A DNA stretch of 44,813 nucleotides from Saprospiraceae bacterium (GTDB taxonomy: Bacteria; Bacteroidota; Bacteroidia; Chitinophagales; Saprospiraceae), in contig JAHDHU010000012.1 in assembly GCA_020631135.1 (NCBI GenBank), positions 11,799 to 56,611 on the forward strand, in the 5' to 3' direction. This document shows, in pieces, positions 1 through 8,814 of this stretch (position 1 is its first letter; every line of letters starts with the position of its first letter). Position numbers and translations under genes: made by a program. A model generated the notes under the pieces. That model had not been told where the DNA came from and did no database searches. It saw nothing but the letters and a program-made list of their open reading frames with translations.

Positions 1-300
1 GACAATTGGTTTCATGATTTAAATAAAATTTATTCCAATAGGAAAAAAATAGCTTTCGAAATTTTGGACCATTTAAAATGTAGTTATGCTAAAGAAGGAG
101 CGGGACTATTTGTTTGGGCCAAAGTACCAACCCAAAATGGAAAAAAAATCACTGATTTGGTATTTGAAAAATCTGCTGTATTTATAACACCAGGCTTCAT
201 TTTTGGTGATAAAGGAAAAAATTATATACGTATTTCTTTGTGCGCCGAAGAACATAGAATGAAAGAAGCATTAAACAGAATAAAAAATGTAAAATGGTAA
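1..300 (+). CDS. Aminotransferase class I/II, C-terminal part (cut by window start)
   Basis: The frame is open from base 1 and ends in TAA at 298-300, so only the last 99 residues are present. The text near the end (PGFIFGDKGKNYIRISLC) matches the C-terminal region of PLP-dependent fold-type I aminotransferases, where the Arg binds the substrate carboxylate; GLFVWAKVP is also typical. The catalytic lysine lies upstream of the window. It overlaps tyrA by 7 bases and is followed by DAHP synthase-chorismate mutase, so I infer it transaminates an aromatic or prephenate-derived 2-oxo acid in Phe/Tyr synthesis. Exact substrate specificity cannot be read from this fragment. Confidence 0.85.
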   Translation, partial: DNWFHDLNKIYSNRKKIAFEILDHLKCSYAKEGAGLFVWAKVPTQNGKKITDLVFEKSAVFITPGFIFGDKGKNYIRISLCAEEHRMKEALNRIKNVKW

Positions 301-1142
301 ATGTGTCCATAATCGGAATAGGATTAATAGGTGGTTCAATGGCTTTGGAATTAAAAAGTCAATTGAACGTTAAAGTGGTAGGTGTAGAAAAAAATACATC
401 ACATCAAGAAATCGCATTGAATCGAAATTTAGTTGATGAAATAAGTGAACTCGAAACAGCAGTAAAACTTGCGGACATCATTGTGGTTTCAACTTCTGTC
501 GACAAAATTGAAACTGTTCTGTGTGAGGTACTGGATCATATTAAACCATCTGCTACTGTGATTGACGTAGGTTCTACAAAAAATCATATATGTCAAGCCA
601 TTGCTAATCATCCAATGCGAAATCGTTTTGTAGCTTGTCACCCTTTGGCCGGAACAGAAAACTCTGGACCTAATGCCGCCATCCGTAATCTCTTTATGGG
701 AAAGAAAAATATTATTTGTGAAAAAGAAAAAAGTGATTTAGATGCAGTCGATACAGCAGTAAAACTTTTTGAGAGTTTCGGTATGAAATCTTACTATTTA
801 TCACCAGAAGATCATGACAAACACTTAGCCTATGTTTCGCATCTTTCACACATCAGTTCTTTTACTCTTGGGCTAACTGTTTTAGACATAGAAAAGGACG
901 AACATCAAATAATGAACCTTGCCAGCACAGGGTTTTCTTCTACTGTAAGATTAGCCAAAAGTCTTCCAGAAACTTGGGCACCAATTTTGGATAAAAACGC
1001 TGTAAACATCTGTTCAGCACTGGATCAGTATATTAAATATCTCCATCAGTTTAAAACCGCATTATCTACGAATGATACAGATAGACTTTATGAATTGATG
1101 AAAAATGCCAATAAAATTAAAGACATTCTCAAACCATCATAA
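294..1142 (+). CDS. tyrA: Prephenate dehydrogenase
   Basis: Predicted NAD(P)-dependent oxidative decarboxylation of prephenate to 4-hydroxyphenylpyruvate, in tyrosine synthesis. The 282-residue protein opens with a Rossmann dinucleotide loop (GIGLIGGS, residues 8-15). It carries the family motif HPLAGTENSGP, whose His (about residue 116) aligns with the catalytic His of TyrA enzymes. The C-terminal helical dimerisation half is present and no ACT domain is seen, so feedback control may lie elsewhere. The ATG overlaps the end of the aminotransferase gene by 7 bases and the stop directly abuts the next start, so translational coupling within one operon is likely. Confidence 0.93.
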   Translation: MVNVSIIGIGLIGGSMALELKSQLNVKVVGVEKNTSHQEIALNRNLVDEISELETAVKLADIIVVSTSVDKIETVLCEVLDHIKPSATVIDVGSTKNHICQAIANHPMRNRFVACHPLAGTENSGPNAAIRNLFMGKKNIICEKEKSDLDAVDTAVKLFESFGMKSYYLSPEDHDKHLAYVSHLSHISSFTLGLTVLDIEKDEHQIMNLASTGFSSTVRLAKSLPETWAPILDKNAVNICSALDQYIKYLHQFKTALSTNDTDRLYELMKNANKIKDILKPS

Positions 1143-2225
1143 ATGAATAAAAGAAAAGAGAAAACCTGGTTAACAATCGACAAAAGACCAATCGTAATTG
1201 CTGGTCCTTGCAGCGCAGAATCAGAGAAGCAAGTTCTGGAAACTGCACAGAGACTCAAAGCCACAGATCGAGTGGATATCTTGAGAGCAGGAATATGGAA
1301 ACCCAGGACTCGTCCAAACTCATTTGAAGGTGTAGGAATGGTTGGACTTCCGTGGATGGTAAAAGCCAAAGAACTGACCGGATTTCCAATAACGGTCGAA
1401 GTGGCTAAAGCCTCTCATGTAGAAAGTTGTCTTCAATTTGGAATCGATATTTTATGGATAGGTGCAAGAACCACCGTTAACCCTTTTGCGGTTCAAGAAA
1501 TAGCAGATGCACTAAAAGGAGTAGAAATTCCAGTATTGGTGAAAAATCCTATCAATCCAGATCTTTCATTATGGTTAGGAGGAATTGAAAGACTTGAAAA
1601 AGCAGGAATCAAAGAAGTGGGCGCAATACACAGAGGTTTCTCAAATCTTGGAGAGAAATTTTATCGAAACCGACCGCAATGGCAAATCCCTCTTGAATTT
1701 AGAAGACATCGCCCTGATATACCTATGATCAATGATCCAAGTCATATATGTGGGAGAAGAGATATTCTCCAACAAGTTGGACAAAAAGCCATGGATCTTG
1801 ATTTTGATGGTTTGATGATTGAATCTCATATCGACCCTGACAATGCCTGGAGTGATGCAAAACAACAAATTACACCTGAAGTTTTAGGTACAATGATCCG
1901 AGATATGGAACTGAGAGAGGATTATGAGGATGTACAACCTCTTCAAAGTAAACTAGAATATCTACGTCAAGAAATAAACCACATTGATGACGAACTAATG
2001 AATTTGTTGTCTAATAGAATGAATATTGCTAGACAAATTGGTAAATACAAAAAAGATAATAACATGACCATCCTTCAAATCAAAAGATGGAATCAAATTA
2101 TTGAAAAGAGTATTAATCACGCCAATGAAAACAAACTAAGCAAAGAATTTGTAATGAAATTTATAGCTGCCATCCACGATGAAAGCATAAATCAACAAGA
2201 AAAAATCTTTCGTGAAAACGATTAA
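1143..2225 (+). CDS. Bifunctional 3-deoxy-7-phosphoheptulonate synthase / chorismate mutase
   Basis: Fusion of two shikimate-pathway enzymes, 360 residues. Residues about 15-260 are a KDOPS-like (type I beta) DAHP synthase, with GPCSAESE at 21-28 and WKPRTRPNSFEG near 52-63; it would condense PEP with erythrose 4-phosphate. Residues about 268-355 are an all-helical AroQ-type chorismate mutase (LRQEINHIDDELMNLLSNRM), which turns chorismate into prephenate. This order, with the mutase at the C-terminus, is common in Bacteroidota, where the mutase domain can also act as allosteric sensor. The ATG follows the tyrA stop with no gap. With its neighbours it covers the first step and the last steps of Tyr/Phe synthesis. 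Confidence 0.93.
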   Translation: MNKRKEKTWLTIDKRPIVIAGPCSAESEKQVLETAQRLKATDRVDILRAGIWKPRTRPNSFEGVGMVGLPWMVKAKELTGFPITVEVAKASHVESCLQFGIDILWIGARTTVNPFAVQEIADALKGVEIPVLVKNPINPDLSLWLGGIERLEKAGIKEVGAIHRGFSNLGEKFYRNRPQWQIPLEFRRHRPDIPMINDPSHICGRRDILQQVGQKAMDLDFDGLMIESHIDPDNAWSDAKQQITPEVLGTMIRDMELREDYEDVQPLQSKLEYLRQEINHIDDELMNLLSNRMNIARQIGKYKKDNNMTILQIKRWNQIIEKSINHANENKLSKEFVMKFIAAIHDESINQQEKIFREND

Positions 2226-2247
2226 CCAAAGCAATCATTCGAGTGTT

Positions 2248-2255
2248 TATATTTG
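2248..2255 (+). promoter_or_regulatory. Candidate -7 box TATATTTG ahead of the 2275 gene and uvrB
   Basis: Exact match to the Bacteroidota -7 consensus TAnnTTTG, ending 19 bases before the ATG at 2275. No clear TTG -33 element lies about 20 bases upstream. It suggests that the unknown gene and uvrB are transcribed separately from the aromatic operon. Confidence 0.45.
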
Positions 2256-2274
2256 TGATAGTTAAAAAGAAACA

Positions 2275-2820
2275 ATGAATATCGATAGTTTAAAATCTAA
2301 AGTGGCGCTCTATAAAGAAACTTTACAAAACACCATAGATTATAGAAAAGAATGGGAGCCAAACATAAAACCATTACTTCTCAAAACACTCGAAAACTTA
2401 AACAAAAAGACTAAACTAGGTGCAAGTGTTGAAGTAAAAGAAAATTTAGAAAATTTAGAAGTTGTTATACTCAATCTTGGAAAAGAAGAAAGTGGAATTA
2501 AAGAAATAATTCCTGATAGTGAACTAAAAAGACAACTGATAAAGAGCAATGGTGCCCTCGTTTTCCAACAGCTCTTCAATGGAAAAATAATGATAATGAT
2601 TATTTATCCATACATCGAAGGGTATGGAGAGCCACGTCCACCAAAGAATGTTGAAATCGTCAGGCCGGACGAAATGAATGAAGGCTACATCATGAGATAT
2701 TTTGATGAACTCATCAGAGAGGTCACCGCATGGGAAGACTATGATGACGATCAACCAACCATGAATAAAATTGGATTTGGAACACAACAAATGATACTTC
2801 AAGAAAACGCTGAAAGCTAA
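2275..2820 (+). CDS. Conserved-looking hypothetical protein
   Basis: I do not recognise this 181-residue protein. It has no signal peptide or membrane segment and looks cytoplasmic. The first half is lysine-rich and helical. The middle has a hydrophobic beta-rich stretch (GKIMIMIIYPYIEGYGEP, about residues 103-120), and the end is acidic (WEDYDDDQP). It starts at an ATG 19 bases after a good -7 box and ends 18 bases before uvrB on the same strand, so the two are probably co-transcribed. That context alone does not show a repair role. Confidence 0.75.
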   Translation: MNIDSLKSKVALYKETLQNTIDYRKEWEPNIKPLLLKTLENLNKKTKLGASVEVKENLENLEVVILNLGKEESGIKEIIPDSELKRQLIKSNGALVFQQLFNGKIMIMIIYPYIEGYGEPRPPKNVEIVRPDEMNEGYIMRYFDELIREVTAWEDYDDDQPTMNKIGFGTQQMILQENAES

Positions 2821-2838
2821 TCGTCTAGATATAACTGG

Positions 2839-4863
2839 ATGAGCATCTACAAGTTAAATTCTAAGTTCGAACCAACTGGAGATCAACCTCAAGCAATCGA
2901 TCAACTGGTTGGTGGTATTAATGATGGAGAAGAAGCACAAGTTCTTCTAGGAGTGACTGGTTCTGGAAAAACATTCACAATGGCTAAAGTCATTGAGAAA
3001 ATAGAAAAGCCAGTTCTCATCCTTACTCACAATAAAACATTGACGGCTCAGTTATACGGTGAGTTTCGGGAATTCTTTCCAGACAATGCCGTAGAGTACT
3101 TTGTTTCTTATTATGATTATTATCAACCAGAGGCGTACATGACCTCTAGCGATACCTACATCGAAAAAGATCTACAGATTAATGAAGAAGTAGATAAATT
3201 AAGATTGCGAGCTTCCTCCTCTCTAATGTCAGGAAGAAGAGATATAATAATTGTTGCGTCCGTATCTTGTATTTACGGTATGGGTAATCCAGATGACCTA
3301 AAAGCTGGAATCATAAGATTAAAAAAAGGTCAATTGATAACTCGAAACTCTTTCCTTTACACCTTAACGGAAAGTTTATATTCAAGAAGTGAAATTGATT
3401 TTAAAAGAGGGACCTTTCGAGTCAGAGGAGATACAGTAGACATTCATCTACCCTATGTGGATTACGGTTATCGAGTGACATTTTTTGGGGACGAAATTGA
3501 AAATATAGATCAAATAGAATTAGAAACAGGTAAAAGGATTACCTCCTTAGATTTTGCCGCTATTTTTCCTGCAAATCTTTATCTCGCACCCAGAGAAAAA
3601 CTCAATCAAATCATTAAAATGATTGAGGATGAATTACATGAACATGAAAAATTCTTTAAAGCCGAAGAACGATACCTAGAAGGCAAAAGAATCAAAGAAC
3701 GGGTCCAGTTTGATTTAGAAATGATTCGAGAACTTGGATACTGCAGCGGTATTGAAAATTACTCACGATTTTTTGATGGTAGAAAACCAGGTACCCGACC
3801 TTTCTGTTTGTTAGATTACTTTCCAGATGATTGGGTCATGTTTATTGACGAAAGTCATGTGACCATTCCCCAAGTGAGGGGAATGTGGGGAGGCGATCGT
3901 GCGAGAAAAATAAATCTTGTAAATCATGGGTTTAGGCTACCCTCTGCACTGGACAATCGACCTTTGAGTTTTGAAGAATTTGAAAGTTTACAAAACCAAG
4001 TTGTATTTGTCAGCGCAACTCCTGGCAATTACGAACTCGAAAGAACCGAAGGTTTGGTTGTGGAGCAAATCGTGAGACCAACGGGTCTTTTAGATCCTCC
4101 GATAGATGTACGACCAAGTATGAATCAAATTGATGATCTGTTGGACGAAATTCATCAAAGAATCCAGAAAGATGAACGCGTACTTGTCACCACGCTAACG
4201 AAGAGAATGTCTGAAGAACTCTCAAAATATTTAGCAAGGGTTCAAATCAAAGTTCGATATATACACTCTGAAGTCGATACCATGGATCGTGTTGAAATAT
4301 TACGTGACCTTAGACTTGGTGAATTCGATGTACTTGTGGGAGTAAATCTTTTGAGAGAAGGTTTGGATCTCCCTGAAGTTTCTCTCGTTGCAGTGTTGGA
4401 TGCAGATAAAGAAGGCTTTTTAAGGAATGTTAAATCTCTCACCCAAACGGCTGGAAGAGCAGCTCGAAATTCTAATGGAATGGTAATATTTTATGCAGAC
4501 AAAATAACCAACAGCATGCAACTTACCATTGACGAGACCAACCGAAGGAGAGATATTCAGATGGCCTACAATAAAAAACACAACATCACTCCGAAAACTA
4601 TTTTTAAATCTAAAGAGGACATCTTAGCTTCCAAATCCATCTTGGATATTCGAGGAAAGAAGTCCAAAGCATACGTTGAATCAGAAGAACCTTCAGTTGC
4701 TGCCGACCCAATCATAAACTATATGAGTCGTGATCAATTGGAAAGATTAATTGGAGAAACCGAATCGAAAATGAAAGCTGCCGCAAAAGATTTAGACTTT
4801 ATTACTGCTGCTCAGTACAGAGATGAGCTGATGGCATTAAAAAAGAAGCTTAAAGCGAAATAA
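2839..4863 (+). CDS. uvrB: Excinuclease ABC subunit B (UvrB)
   Basis: DNA damage-verifying helicase of nucleotide excision repair; it takes lesions from UvrA and recruits UvrC for incision. At 674 residues it is full length. Visible parts are Walker A GVTGSGKT (38-45), the beta-hairpin region that clamps one strand (YYDYYQPEAY), helicase motifs in the C-terminal RecA-like half (DVLVGVNLLREGLDLPEVSLV and QTAGRAAR), and a UVR domain at about 630-665 that contacts UvrC. Start ATG is at 2839. No uvrA or uvrC lies in the window. Confidence 0.98.
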   Translation: MSIYKLNSKFEPTGDQPQAIDQLVGGINDGEEAQVLLGVTGSGKTFTMAKVIEKIEKPVLILTHNKTLTAQLYGEFREFFPDNAVEYFVSYYDYYQPEAYMTSSDTYIEKDLQINEEVDKLRLRASSSLMSGRRDIIIVASVSCIYGMGNPDDLKAGIIRLKKGQLITRNSFLYTLTESLYSRSEIDFKRGTFRVRGDTVDIHLPYVDYGYRVTFFGDEIENIDQIELETGKRITSLDFAAIFPANLYLAPREKLNQIIKMIEDELHEHEKFFKAEERYLEGKRIKERVQFDLEMIRELGYCSGIENYSRFFDGRKPGTRPFCLLDYFPDDWVMFIDESHVTIPQVRGMWGGDRARKINLVNHGFRLPSALDNRPLSFEEFESLQNQVVFVSATPGNYELERTEGLVVEQIVRPTGLLDPPIDVRPSMNQIDDLLDEIHQRIQKDERVLVTTLTKRMSEELSKYLARVQIKVRYIHSEVDTMDRVEILRDLRLGEFDVLVGVNLLREGLDLPEVSLVAVLDADKEGFLRNVKSLTQTAGRAARNSNGMVIFYADKITNSMQLTIDETNRRRDIQMAYNKKHNITPKTIFKSKEDILASKSILDIRGKKSKAYVESEEPSVAADPIINYMSRDQLERLIGETESKMKAAAKDLDFITAAQYRDELMALKKKLKAK

Positions 4864-4872
4864 GGATTGAAT

Positions 4873-5799
4873 TTAATTTAGCCCAGCGCTTCGCATTGCA
4901 TCTATCAACAAATTTGTACGAAGAATTTGTCCTTCTTTAATCAAATGATAATGCGTATCAAAATGTAAACTGTCAGGAGTTGAAAACTCCAAAGAATTGC
5001 CTAATACATTAATGTCGCTTTTAGCTAGTAATGAATCTAAATATTCTATTTTTTCTCTGTTTACTTCATATGAACTCCGATTCAAACAAGGAAATGAAAA
5101 ATACATTGAAGCGTTTTTCTCTTTTACAAAAATGTCGAAATCAATGACATATTCATATGCCACATTATTAAAATCACCTTTCAATGGAACTTTATGAACT
5201 CCCTTACTCCGTGGTAGTTTCCAGTGTTTAATCGCATCTCCATGAGAATTGAATGATTTTCTGTGATAAGCATTTACAATATCTAAAGAACCTCTAAATG
5301 ATCTCAAGTAGGATCTTATTTTCACAAATGATTCACGAGGAAGAAATTTTAAAACAACTAAAAATTGTTTCAAGTTTAAGTTTCTAAAGTTTTGCGGATA
5401 GACATTTAGGCCTTGTACCATTGCCTGAGCACCGTTAAAAAGATCATTGTAAAAATGACTATACTCCGGAGAAAAAATTATCACATCTCCTTCCTTTACA
5501 AAGGGTTTTATATCATCTATGATATATTTTAAACCATAACCAGCATGTATCGCTGTATTAATCACATCCTTTCCAAATTCTTCTTCAATCAGTGGAGAAA
5601 GTATTCCAAAACTCAAATTAGAACCACCAACTAAAATTATTCTAGCACCATTATTACTCTTTTCTAACAACTTATGTTTATCGTAAATTGAATAATGTAT
5701 GTTTTCTTTTATCAGTCGACTTGGAATAAAAAACCCAAGTAAAATAATCGACAGAATCATTAGAAAAAAAACTAAACACTTGGTCAAAAAATGTTTCAT
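4873..5799 (-). CDS. SGNH-like membrane-anchored protein paired with the MBOAT acyltransferase
   Basis: A 308-residue protein with an N-terminal membrane anchor (about residues 6-25) and an extracytoplasmic domain. VGGSNLSFG (about 58-65) resembles SGNH block I with Ser60 as possible nucleophile, and DTHYHL (281-286) resembles the block V Asp/His pair. Proteins of this kind sit beside AlgI-type acyltransferases and finish or assist O-acetylation of exported polysaccharides (compare AlgJ/AlgX, PatB). It starts 6 bases after the MBOAT stop on the same strand, so a two-gene operon is very likely. The polymer is unknown; the SGNH call rests on short motifs. Confidence 0.7.
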   Translation of the reverse strand: MKHFLTKCLVFFLMILSIILLGFFIPSRLIKENIHYSIYDKHKLLEKSNNGARIILVGGSNLSFGILSPLIEEEFGKDVINTAIHAGYGLKYIIDDIKPFVKEGDVIIFSPEYSHFYNDLFNGAQAMVQGLNVYPQNFRNLNLKQFLVVLKFLPRESFVKIRSYLRSFRGSLDIVNAYHRKSFNSHGDAIKHWKLPRSKGVHKVPLKGDFNNVAYEYVIDFDIFVKEKNASMYFSFPCLNRSSYEVNREKIEYLDSLLAKSDINVLGNSLEFSTPDSLHFDTHYHLIKEGQILRTNLLIDAMRSAGLN

Positions 5800-5805
5800 C
5801 CTGTT

Positions 5806-7251
5806 TTAAAATTGAAAATATATGAATTCTTGTTTGGTGCCTGGAAATGAAAAAATTAAACTCACTAACAATAAATAAATACTCCATCTCCAAATAAAAT
5901 GCAGTTTATACGTTAGTACTAGGCCATGTTCTTTTTCACGTTGAATCCACTCAACAAATAAAAGAATAAACAATGCGAAAGTGGTAATATAAAATGTAGG
6001 TTTTGCAAATAGCTCAGGAGCTTGAAAAAAACTGCGAGAAAAAATTCCATTGATGAATTCTAAACTTTCTGTTACTGATTTAGATCTAAAAAACACCCAT
6101 GCTATACAAACCAATGAAAATGTCGTCAACATCTGAAAGATTTCCCTCAGGCTAGGGATCAATTTTCCTTCGGCAACATTGTTTGTAAACGTTCTATTTC
6201 TACCTGTGAGCAACAATGGAAGAAAATATAAAGCATTTAATACACCCCAAACAATAAAGGTCCAATTTGCACCATGCCAAAAACCACTGACGATAAAAAT
6301 TGCGAAAGTGTTTCGAATTTTCTTTTGCATTCCTACTCTACTTCCCCCTAATGGAATATAGAGATAATCCCTAAACCAAGTCGAAAGAGAAATATGCCAT
6401 CTTCTCCAAAATTCTGAAATATCTCTCGAAAAGTACGGGAAGGCGAAATTCTTTTTAAGATTAAAACCAAAAAGCCTTGAAGTACCAATAGCAATGTCAG
6501 AATAACCAGAAAAATCTCCATAAATCTGAAAAGCGAAAAACACAGCACCTAAAAATAATGTGCTTCCAGAGAGCTCTGAATAATTCGAAAATACTTCATT
6601 TACATAAGCAGCACAATTATCAGCAACAACAACTTTTTTAAATAATCCCCACAAGATTTGTCTTAATCCATCAGCTGCTCCTTGCGCATTAAAAACCCTT
6701 TTTGCATAAAACTGCGGCAGTAAATTTGTGGCTCGCTCAATAGGACCAGCAACAAGCTGAGGGAAAAAACTCACATATGAAAAGAATGAAACAAGGTTCT
6801 TTGAAGGCTCGAGGTTTTTTCTATATATATCAATTGTGTAACTAAGTGTCTGAAAAGTATAAAAACTTATTCCAACCGGTAAAACAATATTTAATCGACT
6901 TGGCTCAAGTGAACCACCAAAAATTGTGAAAGCATCCACAAAACTGTCAATGAAAAAATTGTAATACTTAAAAAATCCAAGAAAACCCAGATTAACCGCA
7001 AGGCTAGTAAACAGCAACAACTTACGCTTTGACTCTACGGTTTCTCTGTGTAAGCGATTACCAATCAGATAATCAACAATAGAGCTAAAAATGATAAGCG
7101 ATAGAAATCTATAATCCCACCAACCATAAAAAACATAACTCGAAAGCAATAAAAAAGCGTTCTGGAGACGTAGATTTTGGTTTACAATAAACCAATATAT
7201 TAGAAATACAAGTGGTAAAAAAATTGAAAACTCAATTGTATTAAATAACAT
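5806..7251 (-). CDS. MBOAT family O-acyltransferase (AlgI-like)
   Basis: Polytopic inner-membrane protein of 481 residues from the MBOAT/AlgI-DltB family, which passes acetyl groups from the cytoplasm to an extracytoplasmic acceptor. It has the family opening (FNTIEFSIFLPLVFLIYW), the LPVGISFYTFQ segment, FPQLVAGPI, FSRDISEFWRRWHISLSTWFRDYLYIPLGG, and the catalytic-site motif FWHGANW with His at about residue 326. The next gene on the same strand encodes an SGNH-like partner, 6 bases away. With no glycan synthesis genes nearby, the acceptor (capsule, exopolysaccharide or other surface glycan) cannot be named. Confidence 0.93.
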   Translation of the reverse strand: MLFNTIEFSIFLPLVFLIYWFIVNQNLRLQNAFLLLSSYVFYGWWDYRFLSLIIFSSIVDYLIGNRLHRETVESKRKLLLFTSLAVNLGFLGFFKYYNFFIDSFVDAFTIFGGSLEPSRLNIVLPVGISFYTFQTLSYTIDIYRKNLEPSKNLVSFFSYVSFFPQLVAGPIERATNLLPQFYAKRVFNAQGAADGLRQILWGLFKKVVVADNCAAYVNEVFSNYSELSGSTLFLGAVFFAFQIYGDFSGYSDIAIGTSRLFGFNLKKNFAFPYFSRDISEFWRRWHISLSTWFRDYLYIPLGGSRVGMQKKIRNTFAIFIVSGFWHGANWTFIVWGVLNALYFLPLLLTGRNRTFTNNVAEGKLIPSLREIFQMLTTFSLVCIAWVFFRSKSVTESLEFINGIFSRSFFQAPELFAKPTFYITTFALFILLFVEWIQREKEHGLVLTYKLHFIWRWSIYLLLVSLIFSFPGTKQEFIYFQF

Positions 7252-7395
7252 TAAACTTGCTTTGGTTTAAATTCCTAAGATTTCTTTTTACGTTCAATTA
7301 ATGATCGATTGTCAATACTGAGTTTGCTCTTTTAAAATAGAAAATCAAAACTAATCATCTAATTTAAACTTTGGCCTATTTTTACAAACCGAATT

Positions 7396-8715
7396 ATGGC
7401 AACACAACGAAGCGTAGCATTTCAAACCCTAGGTTGTAAACTCAATTACTCCGAAACATCTTCGATCAAACGTCAGTTTGAAGATCACGGATACCTCACT
7501 GTACCCTATTCTCAACCGGCTGATATTTATGTGCTCAACACTTGTTCTGTTACAGATTTTGCGGACCGAAAATGTCGTAAAGCAGTAAGATCTGCCTTAA
7601 AAACCAATTCGGATGCACGCGTAGTAGTTATAGGTTGTTACGCTCAGCTAAAACCTAAAGAGATTTCTCAAATAGAAGGAGTAGATCTAGTCCTGGGTGC
7701 TACTGAAAAATTCAATATCCTAAACTATATCGACGATCTTTCTGCTACCAATGATCGTGGAATGATACACGCTGGGGACTTGCAAGAACTAAAAACTTTT
7801 GAAAACGCATACTCCATTGGTGATCGAACCAGATCGTTTTTGAAAGTTCAAGATGGCTGTGATTACAAATGCAGTTTTTGCACCATACCCCAAGCTCGAG
7901 GAAAAAGTCGCTCTGATAGTATTGATAATATTGTAAGAAGTGCAAACAAAATTGCAGCAGCTGGTGTTAAAGAAATCGTTTTAACAGGAGTAAACATTGG
8001 TGACTTTGGTTTGACCTATAAAGATGACAAAGCAATCAGGAGCAATGGCAGTTTTTTAGATCTGATAAAAGAACTGGACAAAGTAGACGGCATTTCAAGA
8101 TTTAGAATTTCATCAATTGAGCCAAACCTCTGTCATGATGAAATCATAGAATTTGTTGCCACATCGAAGCGATTTGTACCACACTTTCATATGCCACTCC
8201 AATCAGGTTCGAATAAGATTTTAAAAGAAATGCGTCGACGTTACAAACGAGAATTATATGTTGATCGCGTGCAAAAAATTAAATCATTGATGCCACATTC
8301 TTGTATCGGAGTGGATGTGATCGTAGGATTTCCCGGAGAATCCGAAAAAGATTTTCTCGAAACCTATCATTTTTTAAATGAATTGGATGTCTCATACCTG
8401 CATGTTTTTACCTATTCGGAAAGAAACAATACCCTGGCAGCCGCCGCAGCAAATTCAGTCTCTATGGAAGAAAGGCGTCGCAGAAATAAAATGCTTTCTA
8501 TTCTATCAGAAAAGAAGAAAAGAAATTTTTACGAACAACACCTAGGTACAGAACGAGTTGTACTTTTTGAGAAGAGTAAAAAAGACGGTAGGATGACCGG
8601 TTTTACAGACAATTATGTCAAAATCGAAACCAAGCTCAAGGAAGAATTAATAAATTTCGAATCGCTTTCTACGCTCGAAAAGATTTCAGAAGATGGGCTA
8701 GTCCATCTTAGATAA
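7396..8715 (+). CDS. mtaB: tRNA t6A37 methylthiotransferase (MtaB-like)
   Basis: Radical SAM methylthiotransferase, 439 residues, predicted to convert t6A37 to ms2t6A37 in tRNAs that read ANN codons. The N-terminal UPF0004 domain supplies the ligands of the auxiliary cluster (TLGCKLN with Cys14, NTCSVTD, GCYAQ). The radical SAM triad CxxxCxxC is at Cys155/159/162 (GCDYKCSFC). A TRAM-like C-terminal part follows. The GCKLN signature fits MtaB better than MiaB or RimO. It is monocistronic as far as visible and divergent from the MBOAT operon. Confidence 0.93.
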   Translation: MATQRSVAFQTLGCKLNYSETSSIKRQFEDHGYLTVPYSQPADIYVLNTCSVTDFADRKCRKAVRSALKTNSDARVVVIGCYAQLKPKEISQIEGVDLVLGATEKFNILNYIDDLSATNDRGMIHAGDLQELKTFENAYSIGDRTRSFLKVQDGCDYKCSFCTIPQARGKSRSDSIDNIVRSANKIAAAGVKEIVLTGVNIGDFGLTYKDDKAIRSNGSFLDLIKELDKVDGISRFRISSIEPNLCHDEIIEFVATSKRFVPHFHMPLQSGSNKILKEMRRRYKRELYVDRVQKIKSLMPHSCIGVDVIVGFPGESEKDFLETYHFLNELDVSYLHVFTYSERNNTLAAAAANSVSMEERRRRNKMLSILSEKKKRNFYEQHLGTERVVLFEKSKKDGRMTGFTDNYVKIETKLKEELINFESLSTLEKISEDGLVHLR

Positions 8716-8814
8716 ATCAGTTTTTTCTTCTGGCATTGATTCTAAACTTGTATCTCAAATGACATAAGTTGGGTGCTCTTTTAATTATCTTTCTGATTAT
8801 ATCATAGGGTATCC

